From: Flavobacterium saccharophilum | GTDB lineage: Bacteria > Bacteroidota > Bacteroidia > Flavobacteriales > Flavobacteriaceae | Direction of reading: 5' to 3' | Length of the DNA stretch: 64,000 nucleotides | NCBI RefSeq assembly: GCF_900142735.1 | Contig: NZ_FRBY01000005.1 | Location: forward strand, 186,001-250,000 | Shown: positions 15,526 to 24,239 of the stretch, in pieces | Layout: every line of letters begins with the position of its first letter | How positions within the stretch are numbered: position 1 is the first letter of the stretch | Notes under the pieces: model-generated | Told to the model about the DNA's origin: nothing | What the model saw: only the letters and a program-made list of their open reading frames with translations | Database searches by the model: none | Position numbers and translations under genes: made by a program

Positions 15526-16899
15526 TTAGTTTAGTAGTTGATTTTCATCTGTATTAGAGGCTCTGGCAATAATATTTTCGGGAAGCGACTTCTTGGCTTT
15601 CGCTCCCATTTTCTTTAATTTTTCGACACTCGAAATTAAATTTCCTTTTCCGTCTACCAATTTATTCATGGCACTGTCGTATTCATTTTTGGTATCTTTT
15701 ATTTTGTTTCCAATTCGAACCAAATCGGCAACAAAACCTTCAAATTTATCGTATAAAGCTCCTGCTTGTCTGGCAATTTCAAAAGCATTTTCCTGCTGTT
15801 TTTGGTTTGCCCACATACTGTCGATCGTTCTTAAAGTTGCCAGTAAAGTACTTGGCGTTACAATTACAATATTTCGGTCAAATGCTTTATTGTATAAGGC
15901 TGAATCTTCATTTAATGCAATTGCAAATGCCGGTTCTATCGGAATAAAAAGCAAAACAAAATCGGGGCTTTCAATTTGATACAAATCGTGATAATTTTTA
16001 TTTCCGAGTTGTTCTACGTGCCTTCTAATGGAATTGACGTGTTCTTTCAAATAATCAATTTTCAGAATTTCAGATTCTTCATTGATCCATTTTTCATAGG
16101 CTACCAAAGAAACTTTAGAATCGACAATCATTTTCTTGCCATCAGGCAAATTGATCACCACATCAGGAAAAACACGAGCTCCTTCGCTGTTGGTAAAACT
16201 TTGCTGTACTTCGTACTCTCGTCCTTTTTCTAAACCTGATTTTTCTAAAACACGTTCCAAAACCAGTTCTCCCCAATTGCCCTGCATCTTACTATCCCCT
16301 TTTAAGGCTTTGGTCAGATTCAGCGTTTCCTTGCTCATTTGTGCGTTCATCTCGCTTAACCCAACAATTTGCTGACGCAAGGCCGCGTGATAATCAATGC
16401 TTTCTTTGTGCGTTTGTTCGACCTTTTTCTCAAAACCCTGAATTTTATCCTGCAGTGGCAACAAGATATTCTTCATGTTCACACTGTTTTGTTCTGTGAA
16501 TTTAGCCGATTTTTCTTCAAGGATTTTATTGGCTAAATTTTCAAATTCTTTGGTGAATTTTTCCTGAAGTTCTGTAATCTCTGCTTTTTGTTCTTTATGA
16601 CGTTCCCACAAATTTTCGAAATCTACCTCTTTTTTAGAAAGCTGAATTGCCAGACTATCCTTTTCAGTTCGGATCGTTTCTTTTTCTGTATTATTTAATT
16701 GAAGTAGTTTTTCAAAATTTCTTTTTTCATTTTCAAAATTATCTTTCTGCAACTGCAATTGATTGATATTGGCATTTAATCTTTCTTCTAAACTAATCTT
16801 TTCTGATTGAAATTTAGCCGAAAAAAGTATTCTTCCTAAATAAATCCCCAGAAATAATGCGATAATAAAAGCCAATAAAAACGGAAGAAAATCAAACAT
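15526..16899 (-). CDS. rmuC: DNA recombination protein RmuC
   Basis: A 457-residue protein: an N-terminal membrane anchor (LPFLLAFIIALFLGIYLGRI, 5-24), then a long coiled coil (about 35-175), then the RmuC nuclease-like domain. MQGNWGELVLERVLEKSGL near 205-225, NLPDGKKMIVDSKVSL around 245-260 and FLPIEPAFAIAL-type LFIPIEPAFAIALNED in the middle are conserved. RmuC limits inversions at short repeats and is related to PD-(D/E)XK nucleases. That could matter in this repeat-rich genome, but no functional link is shown. Confidence 0.93.
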   Translation of the reverse strand: MFDFLPFLLAFIIALFLGIYLGRILFSAKFQSEKISLEERLNANINQLQLQKDNFENEKRNFEKLLQLNNTEKETIRTEKDSLAIQLSKKEVDFENLWERHKEQKAEITELQEKFTKEFENLANKILEEKSAKFTEQNSVNMKNILLPLQDKIQGFEKKVEQTHKESIDYHAALRQQIVGLSEMNAQMSKETLNLTKALKGDSKMQGNWGELVLERVLEKSGLEKGREYEVQQSFTNSEGARVFPDVVINLPDGKKMIVDSKVSLVAYEKWINEESEILKIDYLKEHVNSIRRHVEQLGNKNYHDLYQIESPDFVLLFIPIEPAFAIALNEDSALYNKAFDRNIVIVTPSTLLATLRTIDSMWANQKQQENAFEIARQAGALYDKFEGFVADLVRIGNKIKDTKNEYDSAMNKLVDGKGNLISSVEKLKKMGAKAKKSLPENIIARASNTDENQLLN

Positions 16900-17088
16900 A
16901 ACTTAGTTCTTTTTTACGTAAAAGTACGCAATAATACGTAGTACTTACTTTTTAAAATTAAAATTTCACGAATTATTACCAATCTCAAATTAAATAAACA
17001 TTCAAAAAAAATATCATAAAAAATAATTCTTCACGCAACCATTTAAAAAAAAAGCATCTACATAAATATAACCTATTAAAATATTACC

Positions 17089-17964
17089 ATGAAAAAATTA
17101 ATGTTAAGCTTGTTTATAGCTTTTGGATTTAGTGCCTGCTCTCTTAGTAACGATGACATGAATGTAAATTGCGGAGCAGATACTAATGTAGCTTTTACAG
17201 GGTTTCCACTTTTATGCAACTATGCAGTAAAAAATTTACCGACTAATCCCGCTGCGATTGTAGTAAACTCAACTGAAAAAATGGAGTACTACTTTACAAA
17301 ACACGAAAATACCTGTGCCGTTCCAAGCGATCCTAATATCGATTTTACTCAAAAATACTTAGTTGGGATTTTTGCAGGAATTAAGCCGACAAGTGGTTAT
17401 GCTATCAAAATAACAAGTATTGTAGAAAATAACTGTCAGATGGTTATTAATTTTTATGAAAAAGGACCACAAGCCGGCGAAACAATATCATCTTCTCCAA
17501 CTTATCCGTCAGATTTTATTTTGATACCAAAAACATCAAAACCTATCATTTTTAACAGAACAACAGAGACTTCAGACAATATCGTAATTGGAAGTTATAA
17601 TGATAAATGTACAGGAGCTGATTGTCAAAAATTCTTTCAGATAAATAATTATAATATTTTGCAATTTTTAAATGTAGTACCAGGCAAGTATGATTTCAAC
17701 CAATATAAATACGCTGCAATAACAAAAAGAGACGATTATACTTTGTTTTTGAGTAAAGTACCAACTGAAATTTTAAACTTAAAAGGACAAACCAAAACCT
17801 ACGGAACACCAGGCTCAGCAGATCAGGGAGGTGTTTATTTTCAATTGACACAAGGTTCAGTAGTTACCAAAATTTACATTGACACCAACGATACTGAAGA
17901 TCAAAGTACAGAGGTTAAACTTTTCAAAAAAACTATTCAGGATAAAATCATAAGTTTAAAATAA
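17089..17964 (+). CDS. PrcB-like lipoprotein
   Basis: A 291-residue lipoprotein: the signal ends in FSACS with Cys17 as the lipidation site, followed by acidic residues that favour surface export in Bacteroidota. Residues about 55-155 match the PrcB C-terminal domain (KYLVGIFAGIKPTSGYAIKI then FYEKGPQAGE), named after a dentilisin-complex subunit of Treponema. The remaining half (160-291) is not recognised and has C-x4-C pairs (DKCTGADCQ). A protease-complex role cannot be claimed here. The downstream secreted protein begins 7 bases after the stop. Confidence 0.7.
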   Translation: MKKLMLSLFIAFGFSACSLSNDDMNVNCGADTNVAFTGFPLLCNYAVKNLPTNPAAIVVNSTEKMEYYFTKHENTCAVPSDPNIDFTQKYLVGIFAGIKPTSGYAIKITSIVENNCQMVINFYEKGPQAGETISSSPTYPSDFILIPKTSKPIIFNRTTETSDNIVIGSYNDKCTGADCQKFFQINNYNILQFLNVVPGKYDFNQYKYAAITKRDDYTLFLSKVPTEILNLKGQTKTYGTPGSADQGGVYFQLTQGSVVTKIYIDTNDTEDQSTEVKLFKKTIQDKIISLK

Positions 17965-17971
17965 GCAGATT

Positions 17972-18370
17972 ATGAAAAGACATTTTTTATTATTTATTGT
18001 TTTTGGACTTTTTAGCTCAGCATATTCACTAGAGACAAAAGGGTTGAGTGCCGGTTCTATTGTAAACACCTGGATTTGGGAAAAATCGATTGGAGGAACA
18101 AGTAATCCTTATACAGCGACTCCAAAAACAAGCGGGTTTAATAAGAAAATTGTTTTTACTCCGGAAGGGAGAGTGATTACTTATAAAAATGATGTAGAAA
18201 TTAGAAACAGTACTTATCAAATAGAAAAAGGTATTGGATATTTTGACCATTCAGAACATGACCTGATTACTTTTGAAGGCAAAACTTACATTATAGAAAA
18301 TCTTGATAATCAAAACTTAACAATCGTTAGTAATAATCAGGATGCTACTCGTAGTATTTATAAAAGATAG
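17972..18370 (+). CDS. Small secreted protein, lipocalin-like
   Basis: A 132-residue protein with a signal peptide (about 1-20, FLLFIVFGLFSSAYS). The mature part has alternating strands starting with NTWIWEKSIGGT and containing GRVITYKNDVEIRNSTYQIE. This resembles small lipocalin-like beta-barrel proteins of Bacteroidota, but I do not recognise a named family. It follows the PrcB-like lipoprotein by 7 bases, so the two are probably co-transcribed. An ECF sigma gene follows 48 bases later with its own -7 box. Confidence 0.6.
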   Translation: MKRHFLLFIVFGLFSSAYSLETKGLSAGSIVNTWIWEKSIGGTSNPYTATPKTSGFNKKIVFTPEGRVITYKNDVEIRNSTYQIEKGIGYFDHSEHDLITFEGKTYIIENLDNQNLTIVSNNQDATRSIYKR

Positions 18371-18390
18371 CTTTTTAGCTTTATAAAAAC

Positions 18391-18398
18391 TATTTTTG
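18391..18398 (+). promoter_or_regulatory. -7 element for ECF sigma operon
   Basis: TATTTTTG fits TAnnTTTG and ends 20 bases before the TTG start codon at 18419, giving a leader of about a dozen bases. The -33 region is only a T-run. Confidence 0.4.
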
Positions 18399-18418
18399 CA
18401 AAACCAAATAAACCATTT

Positions 18419-18973
18419 TTGAAAGACGATTTAGAAAAATATATTCGACAATGCATGCAAAATGACAGAGAGGGACAACTGAAAATTTATCAGTTGTTCT
18501 CTCCTGTCTTGTATGGTATTTGCCTGAAATATATGAAAAACGAAGATGATGCCAAGGATGTTTTCCAGGAAGCATTTGTAATTGTCTTTCAAAAAATTAG
18601 CCAATACAAATTTGAAGGAAGCTTCGAAGGCTGGTTAAAACGTATTTTCATAAATAAGCTTATCGAAACTTTAAATAAAAAAAAGAAAGAAAGTTTCTTT
18701 TTAGATGTTTTTGATCCTGATACTGATTTTATAGAGGAGGAAGAATTAGAAGCAATTCCGATAGAACAAGAAAAACTGTTAGAATATATCCAGGATTTAC
18801 CCGATCAGTACCGAACCGTTTTTAACTTGTATGTTTTTGAAAAAATGAAACACAAAGACATAGCCGAATTATTAAAAATATCAGAAGGAACTTCAAAATC
18901 AAATTTAAACCGGGCGAAAGGCATTTTGCAGAAAAGAATTTTGAGCATAAAAAAAAATTTTAAAATAGCATGA
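18419..18973 (+). CDS. ECF-type RNA polymerase sigma factor
   Basis: A 184-residue sigma-70 family protein with region 2 (about 18-85; YGICLKYMKNEDDAKDVFQE and GSFEGWLKRIFINKLIETL) and region 4 (about 125-175; LPDQYRTVFNLYVFEKMKHK, then an HTH IAELLKISEGTSKSNLNRAK). The start is a TTG at 18419; no ATG upstream keeps the fold. The following gene starts inside its stop codon (ATGA), and encodes a membrane-anchored partner that probably acts as anti-sigma. The target regulon is unknown. Confidence 0.9.
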   Translation: MKDDLEKYIRQCMQNDREGQLKIYQLFSPVLYGICLKYMKNEDDAKDVFQEAFVIVFQKISQYKFEGSFEGWLKRIFINKLIETLNKKKKESFFLDVFDPDTDFIEEEELEAIPIEQEKLLEYIQDLPDQYRTVFNLYVFEKMKHKDIAELLKISEGTSKSNLNRAKGILQKRILSIKKNFKIA

Positions 18974-20700
18974 AAAAGCAGAATATAGAAGATATTTTTT
19001 CATCAATGGAAAACTTTTCAAGTATTCCGCCCCCTGAATTGTGGGCAAACATTGAAGAAAAACTAGACAAACCAAAAAAGAAAAAAAGAGCTATTCTTTG
19101 GTGGTCAGCAGCGGCATGCCTGTTATTAGGCTTGTTATTGCCTTCTGTTTTATATTTTAGCTCAAATAACGGAATTCAGACTAATGGTACTGGAGCAAAT
19201 AACAGTGTTGTTATAGACGAAAGTAAAAAAGATCTTAATACTAACCGAACGATTTCAACACAAGAAAACAGCACCGTAAAACAATCTAAAATTGTAAAAA
19301 GCTCTTCTGAAGATAGCTCAAAAAACAACTCTACTACTATTGAAGAAATTCAAACAAAAGAGACTGCAGTTGCTCATGCCGACTCTAAAAATAATAGTAG
19401 TTCGTCAGGTCTAAAATTAAATTCGGAAAAAAGAAATACAAACCAGGCTGTAGTTGAACAAACAACAATTTCTGAAAAAGAAAGCCACGTCAATTCAACT
19501 TTTTCGAAGAATAAAAATTTAAATTCTCAAAAGAGAAAAATAAATCAGGCAGTAGCCGAAAAAACGTATACTACCGGAAATCACAATCAATTCAATTCTT
19601 TTTCAAAAAATCAAAGCTTTAGCGTTGAAAAAAGAAAACAAAATCAGGCTCTGGCTGAGAAAATTTTTACGAACGGAAAACAAAATCAGTTTAATTCATT
19701 CTCGCAGCATCATTTGCCAAATTCTGTTTTTGAAAATCAATCAAATACAAATTCTGCCACTGTTGCGTTAGGAACTTCAAATTCAGTTTCGAACAATAAA
19801 CAAACAACAGCAATTGAAAATAAAAAAGAAGTTGCATCTAATAAAGCTGAAAAAGTATTTGCTGATACTAGTTCAAAAGGCAGTTCAAAATTCAACAACG
19901 TTTTAAGCAAACAAGATTCTGTTCAGTTGGCAGAACTTCAAAATCTGGAAAAAGGCATAGTTTCTTCAGATAATAAAGAAAATGTAAAAAAATCGAAAAC
20001 TTCATCAACAGCTGAAAAATGGGCTCTTGAAGTCTTTGCCGGAATTGCCAATTCTGAAAATTACAAAAATGAAAAAACTTTAGGCAACGCTAACGACTCA
20101 AAACAAGGTAGTACGTATGGTGTTAAAACTAAATATAAAATCAATAAGAAATGGGCGGTTGGTTCTGGTTTAAAAATTAACGAACTGGGCCAAAGTGTAG
20201 CTAACGTTTCGTATATAAAAACTGCTGATAATGCTTTTTTAAGTATTGGTGATTATTTCGTTCAAAATTCAACGGTTCCACAAATTGCCAGCACAGATGG
20301 TTACGTATTAGTATCTAATGCAACTAAAAATGCATTAAAAAGCGACAACTTACAAAGTGGAAATTTAGATCAAAGCTTACGTTATATTGAGATGCCAGTA
20401 GAAGTTTCATATGCTATTTTTTCTAAAAATAAGGCTTCTATTAGTTTAAATACAGGCGGTTTTGTAGGGAAATTGATTTCAAACAGTGTTGCTATCGATG
20501 GAAATTCGTTAGGAGAAAATATAAACGCAAATGATTTTGTATATGGTTCAACATTGAGTAGCACCCTACAATATCGTGTTTACAAAAAAACAAATGTTTT
20601 TGTAGAGCCGGCCATGAATTATTACGTAAATCCATTGAACAGTCAGTCCTTTAATCAATTTCAATGGGGACTAAATTTCGGATTAAATGTTTCATTTTAA
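18970..20700 (+). CDS. Membrane-anchored sigma partner with C-terminal outer-membrane beta-barrel
   Basis: A 576-residue protein of unusual layout. Residues 1-40 are a short cytoplasmic segment (IEDIFSSMENFSSIPPPELW, then KKKKR). Residues 41-64 form one TM helix. Residues 65-345 are a low-complexity Asn/Ser/Lys/Gln linker that includes a 33-34 residue repeat (KRxxNQAxAEK at 154, 188 and 221; NQFNSFS at 206 and 239). Residues 348-576 look like an OMP_b-brl beta-barrel ending in aromatic Phe. It is translationally coupled to the ECF sigma gene. The N-terminus may bind sigma and the barrel may sit in the outer membrane; both roles are inferred. Confidence 0.7.
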   Translation: MKKQNIEDIFSSMENFSSIPPPELWANIEEKLDKPKKKKRAILWWSAAACLLLGLLLPSVLYFSSNNGIQTNGTGANNSVVIDESKKDLNTNRTISTQENSTVKQSKIVKSSSEDSSKNNSTTIEEIQTKETAVAHADSKNNSSSSGLKLNSEKRNTNQAVVEQTTISEKESHVNSTFSKNKNLNSQKRKINQAVAEKTYTTGNHNQFNSFSKNQSFSVEKRKQNQALAEKIFTNGKQNQFNSFSQHHLPNSVFENQSNTNSATVALGTSNSVSNNKQTTAIENKKEVASNKAEKVFADTSSKGSSKFNNVLSKQDSVQLAELQNLEKGIVSSDNKENVKKSKTSSTAEKWALEVFAGIANSENYKNEKTLGNANDSKQGSTYGVKTKYKINKKWAVGSGLKINELGQSVANVSYIKTADNAFLSIGDYFVQNSTVPQIASTDGYVLVSNATKNALKSDNLQSGNLDQSLRYIEMPVEVSYAIFSKNKASISLNTGGFVGKLISNSVAIDGNSLGENINANDFVYGSTLSSTLQYRVYKKTNVFVEPAMNYYVNPLNSQSFNQFQWGLNFGLNVSF

Positions 20701-20760
20701 ATAAAAAAACAATATATTTAACACCCAAAAACCTACGTAACCCCTAAACCTACAATAATT

Positions 20761-21321
20761 TTGAAAACAAGCTTAAAAGCGAGTCTTCTCAAAATGATCG
20801 TAAAAAACCATTGGACAAATCACAAATCTATCCCCAGAGATTTGCTTTTGGCCAAAGAACTGGTTTATGATTGTTTTGATTTTGACTGTTCGCAACCGCA
20901 GCAGGAAAGCGAAAGCATTGATTACAGTGCTTATCGTTTTTATCTCAACGAGAAATTTATTTGCTACAGAGAAGCCAAAATTACCCCAACAAAAACTGGC
21001 CAATTTGTTACTTTGTGGAAACGAAGCAGATTAGGAACAATTGAACCTTTTAATTCAACTGATTTAATCGATTTTGTTTTTGTCAGTGTTCGAAAAGATG
21101 ATCTTTTTGGGCAGTTTATTTTTCCAAAGGCCGTCTTACTCGAAAAAGGAATTTTTTCCACAACAGTAACAGAAGGAAAAAGAGCCATAAGAGTTTATCC
21201 TCCATGGGACGAAACAAACAACAAGCAAGCCCAAAAAACTCAAAAATGGCAATTGGATTATTATTTTGAAATAACTCCCGAGCCCGATTTTGATACTTTT
21301 AGGAACTTATTAGATCATTAA
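20761..21321 (+). CDS. MepB-like protein
   Basis: A 186-residue protein matching the MepB family, named for a gene in the Staphylococcus mepRAB operon. Characteristic stretches are FICYREAKITPTKTGQFVTL and GQFIFPKAVLLEKGI, and the end reads YFEITPEPD. The biochemical function of MepB is unknown; no signal peptide is seen. The called start is TTG at 20761; an in-frame ATG at 20794 would remove 11 residues and is possible. It is followed by a strong two-way terminator. Confidence 0.8.
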   Translation: MKTSLKASLLKMIVKNHWTNHKSIPRDLLLAKELVYDCFDFDCSQPQQESESIDYSAYRFYLNEKFICYREAKITPTKTGQFVTLWKRSRLGTIEPFNSTDLIDFVFVSVRKDDLFGQFIFPKAVLLEKGIFSTTVTEGKRAIRVYPPWDETNNKQAQKTQKWQLDYYFEITPEPDFDTFRNLLDH

Positions 21322-21324
21322 TAT

Positions 21325-21360
21325 AAAAAACGGCTGTCTATTTTGACAGCCGTTTTTTTT
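21325..21360. terminator. Bidirectional terminator between MepB-like and SDR genes
   Basis: CGGCTGTC (21331-21338) pairs with GACAGCCG (21345-21352) around a 6-base loop, with A6 before and T8 after. It serves the convergent genes on both sides. Confidence 0.92.
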
Positions 21361-21376
21361 CAATTCATCACTAGTT

Positions 21377-22129
21377 TTAAACAGCAGTATAACCTCCATC
21401 AGCAATAATATAACTTCCTGTTGTAAAAGACGATTTTTCAGAACTTAGAAATACAACCAGTTCGGCGATTTCTTCCGCAGTTCCTAATCGGTTCATTGGT
21501 GATTTTGCGGCAACGGCATCCATCATACTTTTATTTAAATTATCTTTAAGTAAAGCGGTTTCGATGTACCCCGGCCCAACGGCATTGCAACGAATATTTT
21601 TTAGTGCATATTCTGCAGCAATATTTTTTGTCAATCCAACAACTCCATGTTTAGAAGCTGTATACGCCGGACTAAGTGGAGCGGCAACCTGCCCATGGAT
21701 CGAAGCTATATTGACAATGCTGCCACCACCGTTTTTCTCCATTTGTTCTAACTGATAGCGACAAGCATAAAAAACGCCGCTTAAATTCAAGGCAATTACT
21801 TTATCCCAGGCTTCTGGCTCATATTCTCCGGTAGGTTTTGCAGGGCCACCCATTCCGGCATTATTGCACGCAATATCAAGTTTACCGTATTTAGAGACAG
21901 TTACCTCAACCATATGTTTATTATCGATTGCACTAGACGAATCTCCTTTTACAAAAAAAGCTTCTCCACCACTTTCTTTTATCGCTTTAACCGTTTCTTC
22001 ACCATGTTCTACATTTATATCTGAAAGTACAACCTTTGCTCCTTCGCGAGCATAAGCTTCTGCCACTGCACGTCCAATTCCTGAACCGCCACCGGATACA
22101 AAAGCTACTTTGTTTTCTAAAAGTGCCAT
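21377..22129 (-). CDS. SDR-family oxidoreductase (glucose 1-dehydrogenase type)
   Basis: A 250-residue classical short-chain dehydrogenase. SGGGSGIGRAVAEAYAREGA (13-32) is the cofactor loop, with an acidic Asp after the second strand (LSDIN) that favours NAD+. NNAGMGG and Y-x3-K (YTASKHG, about 154-160) with the preceding SIH Ser complete the catalytic set. The C-terminus DGGYTAV is family-typical. The physiological alcohol or sugar substrate is unknown. It is a single gene, terminated at the bidirectional hairpin just downstream. Confidence 0.9.
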   Translation of the reverse strand: MALLENKVAFVSGGGSGIGRAVAEAYAREGAKVVLSDINVEHGEETVKAIKESGGEAFFVKGDSSSAIDNKHMVEVTVSKYGKLDIACNNAGMGGPAKPTGEYEPEAWDKVIALNLSGVFYACRYQLEQMEKNGGGSIVNIASIHGQVAAPLSPAYTASKHGVVGLTKNIAAEYALKNIRCNAVGPGYIETALLKDNLNKSMMDAVAAKSPMNRLGTAEEIAELVVFLSSEKSSFTTGSYIIADGGYTAV

Positions 22130-22201
22130 ATTCTTAAAATTTAAATTTGTAGCTACAATTTACGAAGATCTTAATGGCTTATATGATTAAGACGAGAGTT
22201 T

Positions 22202-22241
22202 AAAATAACATTAACGTACTTTACTAATCAAATGTTATTTT
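22202..22241. repeat. AT-rich inverted repeat upstream of SDR gene
   Basis: Perfect 11-bp arms, AAAATAACATT (22202-22212) and AATGTTATTTT (22231-22241), with an 18-base spacer. It lies between two minus-strand genes. It may be an operator for the SDR gene or a weak terminator for the hydrophilic gene upstream. Confidence 0.5.
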
Positions 22242-22293
22242 CGGAAAAACCGCTCCATTTCTGCCAAAAAATCACTATTTAGAAGAACAAAAA

Positions 22294-22680
22294 TTATTCA
22301 TCCAATTTCATGTTTCCCCTATCTTCGTGACTTTCGGGATTTGAATTAGGATAACGATTGGGTGTGATATCAGAATTTCGATCTTTATTTTCTACCGTTT
22401 TTTTTGCCTCTTCTTCAGAAGAAACACCACGGTTTGCATTTGGATTATCCGGATTTGTTTTATCCGGAACTTCTTTGATGTTTTCATTTACATTTCTCGC
22501 TCGGTCTACAATTTCTTTGTTCCCTTCTGCATCGGCAACGATTTCTTTTTTCAATTCTGATTCGTGTAATTCAGTATCGTGGGAAACATTTTTTCCTTTA
22601 GAATCGTCTATATTTTTTTGTGCTCCATTTATCTTTTTTGAACCTAGATTATTATTTTCCATGACATTATTTTTTTTCAT
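22294..22680 (-). CDS. Hydrophilic, probably disordered small protein
   Basis: A 128-residue protein rich in Asn, Lys, Glu and Asp with almost no hydrophobic core (for example NPDNPNANRGVSSEEEAKKT) and no signal peptide. The first 35 residues have KINGAQKNIDDSKGKNVSHD, and the tail is NRYPNSNPESHEDRG. Such proteins resemble stress-induced hydrophilins by composition only. The start could be the ATG six codons in (MENNN). I do not recognise a named family. The alternative, that it is not translated, is less likely because the codon usage is consistent. Confidence 0.55.
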   Translation of the reverse strand: MKKNNVMENNNLGSKKINGAQKNIDDSKGKNVSHDTELHESELKKEIVADAEGNKEIVDRARNVNENIKEVPDKTNPDNPNANRGVSSEEEAKKTVENKDRNSDITPNRYPNSNPESHEDRGNMKLDE

Positions 22681-22868
22681 TACTATATAATATTACGAAT
22701 TTTCATTTTTAAAACTAAGTCATTTAACATAGCTTTTGGATTACAAAAATCATTTTCACTCTTATTGTAAAATTTGCAACAGCATAATTATCAAAATAAT
22801 AGTAAATTAGTATTGAAGTTTTATCATTACAATAATCGCTTTTTTAAGCAACAATAAAATCAGGAATT

Positions 22869-23072
22869 ATGATTTTTTTCAAAGCAAAAACGAGCTGGTC
22901 AAATGCTGAATTTATCATAATAAAACTATGTATAGCTTCGGCGTATATTTTAATTGGAAGTTATTTTCATGACTTTTTCAAGGATTATTATACTCCTTTA
23001 TTAATCTTATTTGGTATTACTGTGATTTGGTTTGTGGCATTATGGCTGAAGAAAATGAAAAATCGAGAATAA
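22869..23072 (+). CDS. Small two-helix membrane protein
   Basis: A 67-residue protein with two hydrophobic segments (about 14-34, EFIIIKLCIASAYILIGSYF; and 41-59, YTPLLILFGITVIWFVALW) and a basic end (LKKMKNRE), so both ends are probably cytoplasmic. No family is recognised with certainty. It precedes rluE by 55 bases but rluE has its own promoter. Confidence 0.55.
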   Translation: MIFFKAKTSWSNAEFIIIKLCIASAYILIGSYFHDFFKDYYTPLLILFGITVIWFVALWLKKMKNRE

Positions 23073-23079
23073 GTATAAA

Positions 23080-23110
23080 TTGGAATTACCTCTCAACAAA
23101 ACTATCTTTG
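23080..23110 (+). promoter_or_regulatory. rluE promoter
   Basis: TTG (23080-23082), 20 bases, TATCTTTG (23103-23110): a full match to the flavobacterial consensus. It lies 17 bases before the ATG at 23128. Confidence 0.65.
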
Positions 23111-23127
23111 CAGTCAAAATATAAAAC

Positions 23128-23700
23128 ATGCATCAACATTTCATTCTTTTTAAGCCTTATGGCTATTTAAGCCAATTTATTTACGAACTAAAAAGAAAGA
23201 AAAAGCTTTTGGGTGAATTATATGATTTCCCTGAAGGAACGATGGCAATTGGCCGTTTAGACGAAGATTCAGAAGGACTACTTTTGCTAACCACAGACGG
23301 AAAAGTAAGTGAACAAATAAGAAGCAAAAAAGTCGACAAAGAATATTACGTGCAAGTTGATGGAGTTATAACTCCCGAAGCAATTGAAGAACTGCAAAAA
23401 GGTGTCGAAATTGGTTTTGATGGAGGAAAATATAAAACTAAACCTTGTAAAGCTTTTATCGTTACTGAAATTCCCGATTTTGGAGCAAGAGCAAAAAAAA
23501 TCCGTGATGAACGCCACGGCCCAACTTCATGGGCTTCGATAACTATAAATGAAGGTAAATTTCGTCAGGTTCGTAAAATGACTGCAGCGGTTGGTTTTCC
23601 TACTTTGAGATTGGTTCGCGTTCGAATAGGAAATGTATATTTGCAAAACTTAAAAGCTGGTGAGGTTTTGGAAGTTTCCGATTTTAAATTAGATAATTAG
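23128..23700 (+). CDS. rluE: 23S rRNA pseudouridine synthase (RluE type)
   Basis: A 190-residue RsuA/RluB/E/F-family pseudouridine synthase without an S4 domain, as in RluE, which makes pseudouridine 2457 in E. coli 23S rRNA. The catalytic Asp is in IGRLDEDSEGLLLLTTDG (about 31-48). PTSWASITINEGKFRQVRKM and VGFPTLRLVRVRIGN match RluE closely. It is separated from trmL by 67 bases of AT-rich repeat (TTAGATAATT and CTTAACTTATAATTC). Confidence 0.88.
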   Translation: MHQHFILFKPYGYLSQFIYELKRKKKLLGELYDFPEGTMAIGRLDEDSEGLLLLTTDGKVSEQIRSKKVDKEYYVQVDGVITPEAIEELQKGVEIGFDGGKYKTKPCKAFIVTEIPDFGARAKKIRDERHGPTSWASITINEGKFRQVRKMTAAVGFPTLRLVRVRIGNVYLQNLKAGEVLEVSDFKLDN

Positions 23701-23767
23701 AAAATGTGTCAATTAGATAATTATAAGAAACTCTTAACTTATAATTCATAACTCTTAACTCAAAAAA

Positions 23768-24226
23768 ATGCTAAACGTTGTTCTTGTAGAACCTGAAATA
23801 CCAAATAATACCGGAAATATTGGACGCTTATGTGTTGGTACAGAAAGTCGCTTACATCTAATTCATCCTTTTGGATTTGTGATTAATGATAAGAACCTGA
23901 AACGTTCTGGTTTGGATTATTGGGTGCATCTTGATGTAACCGAATATCAAAATATAGAAGAATGGATTCACCAGATTCCAGATCTATCACGTGTTTTTCT
24001 AATGAGTTCACATGCGGAGAAATCCTATTTAGAAACTGATTTTCAGGATGGAGACTGGTTGGTTTTCGGAAAAGAAAGTGTTGGTTTAAGCCAAGAAGTT
24101 TTGGCTCGTTTTGAAAATCATTTAACGATTCCGATGTCGAAATTAATCCGAAGTTTTAATATTGCGAATTCTGTGGCTTTTGTGATTGGTGAAGCTAAGA
24201 GGCAGATTGGGTTGAAGAAAATTTAA
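23768..24226 (+). CDS. trmL: tRNA (cytidine/uridine-34-2'-O)-methyltransferase
   Basis: A 152-residue SPOUT methyltransferase that methylates the wobble-base ribose of certain tRNA-Leu with AdoMet. The N-terminal VLVEPEIPNNTGNIGRLC (about 4-21) is the SPOUT motif 1 region; GKESVGLSQEVL is motif 2; IPMSKLIRSFNIANSVAFVI forms the knotted motif 3. Length is the same as E. coli TrmL. A compact palindromic repeat (family C) begins 14 bases after the stop. Confidence 0.9.
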   Translation: MLNVVLVEPEIPNNTGNIGRLCVGTESRLHLIHPFGFVINDKNLKRSGLDYWVHLDVTEYQNIEEWIHQIPDLSRVFLMSSHAEKSYLETDFQDGDWLVFGKESVGLSQEVLARFENHLTIPMSKLIRSFNIANSVAFVIGEAKRQIGLKKI

Positions 24227-24239
24227 GATTATAATTATA

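Noticed and set aside
15593..16375. Open frames of 128, 85 and 79 codons opposite rmuC
   Set aside because: Antisense shadows of a highly conserved coding gene; their translations have no family features.
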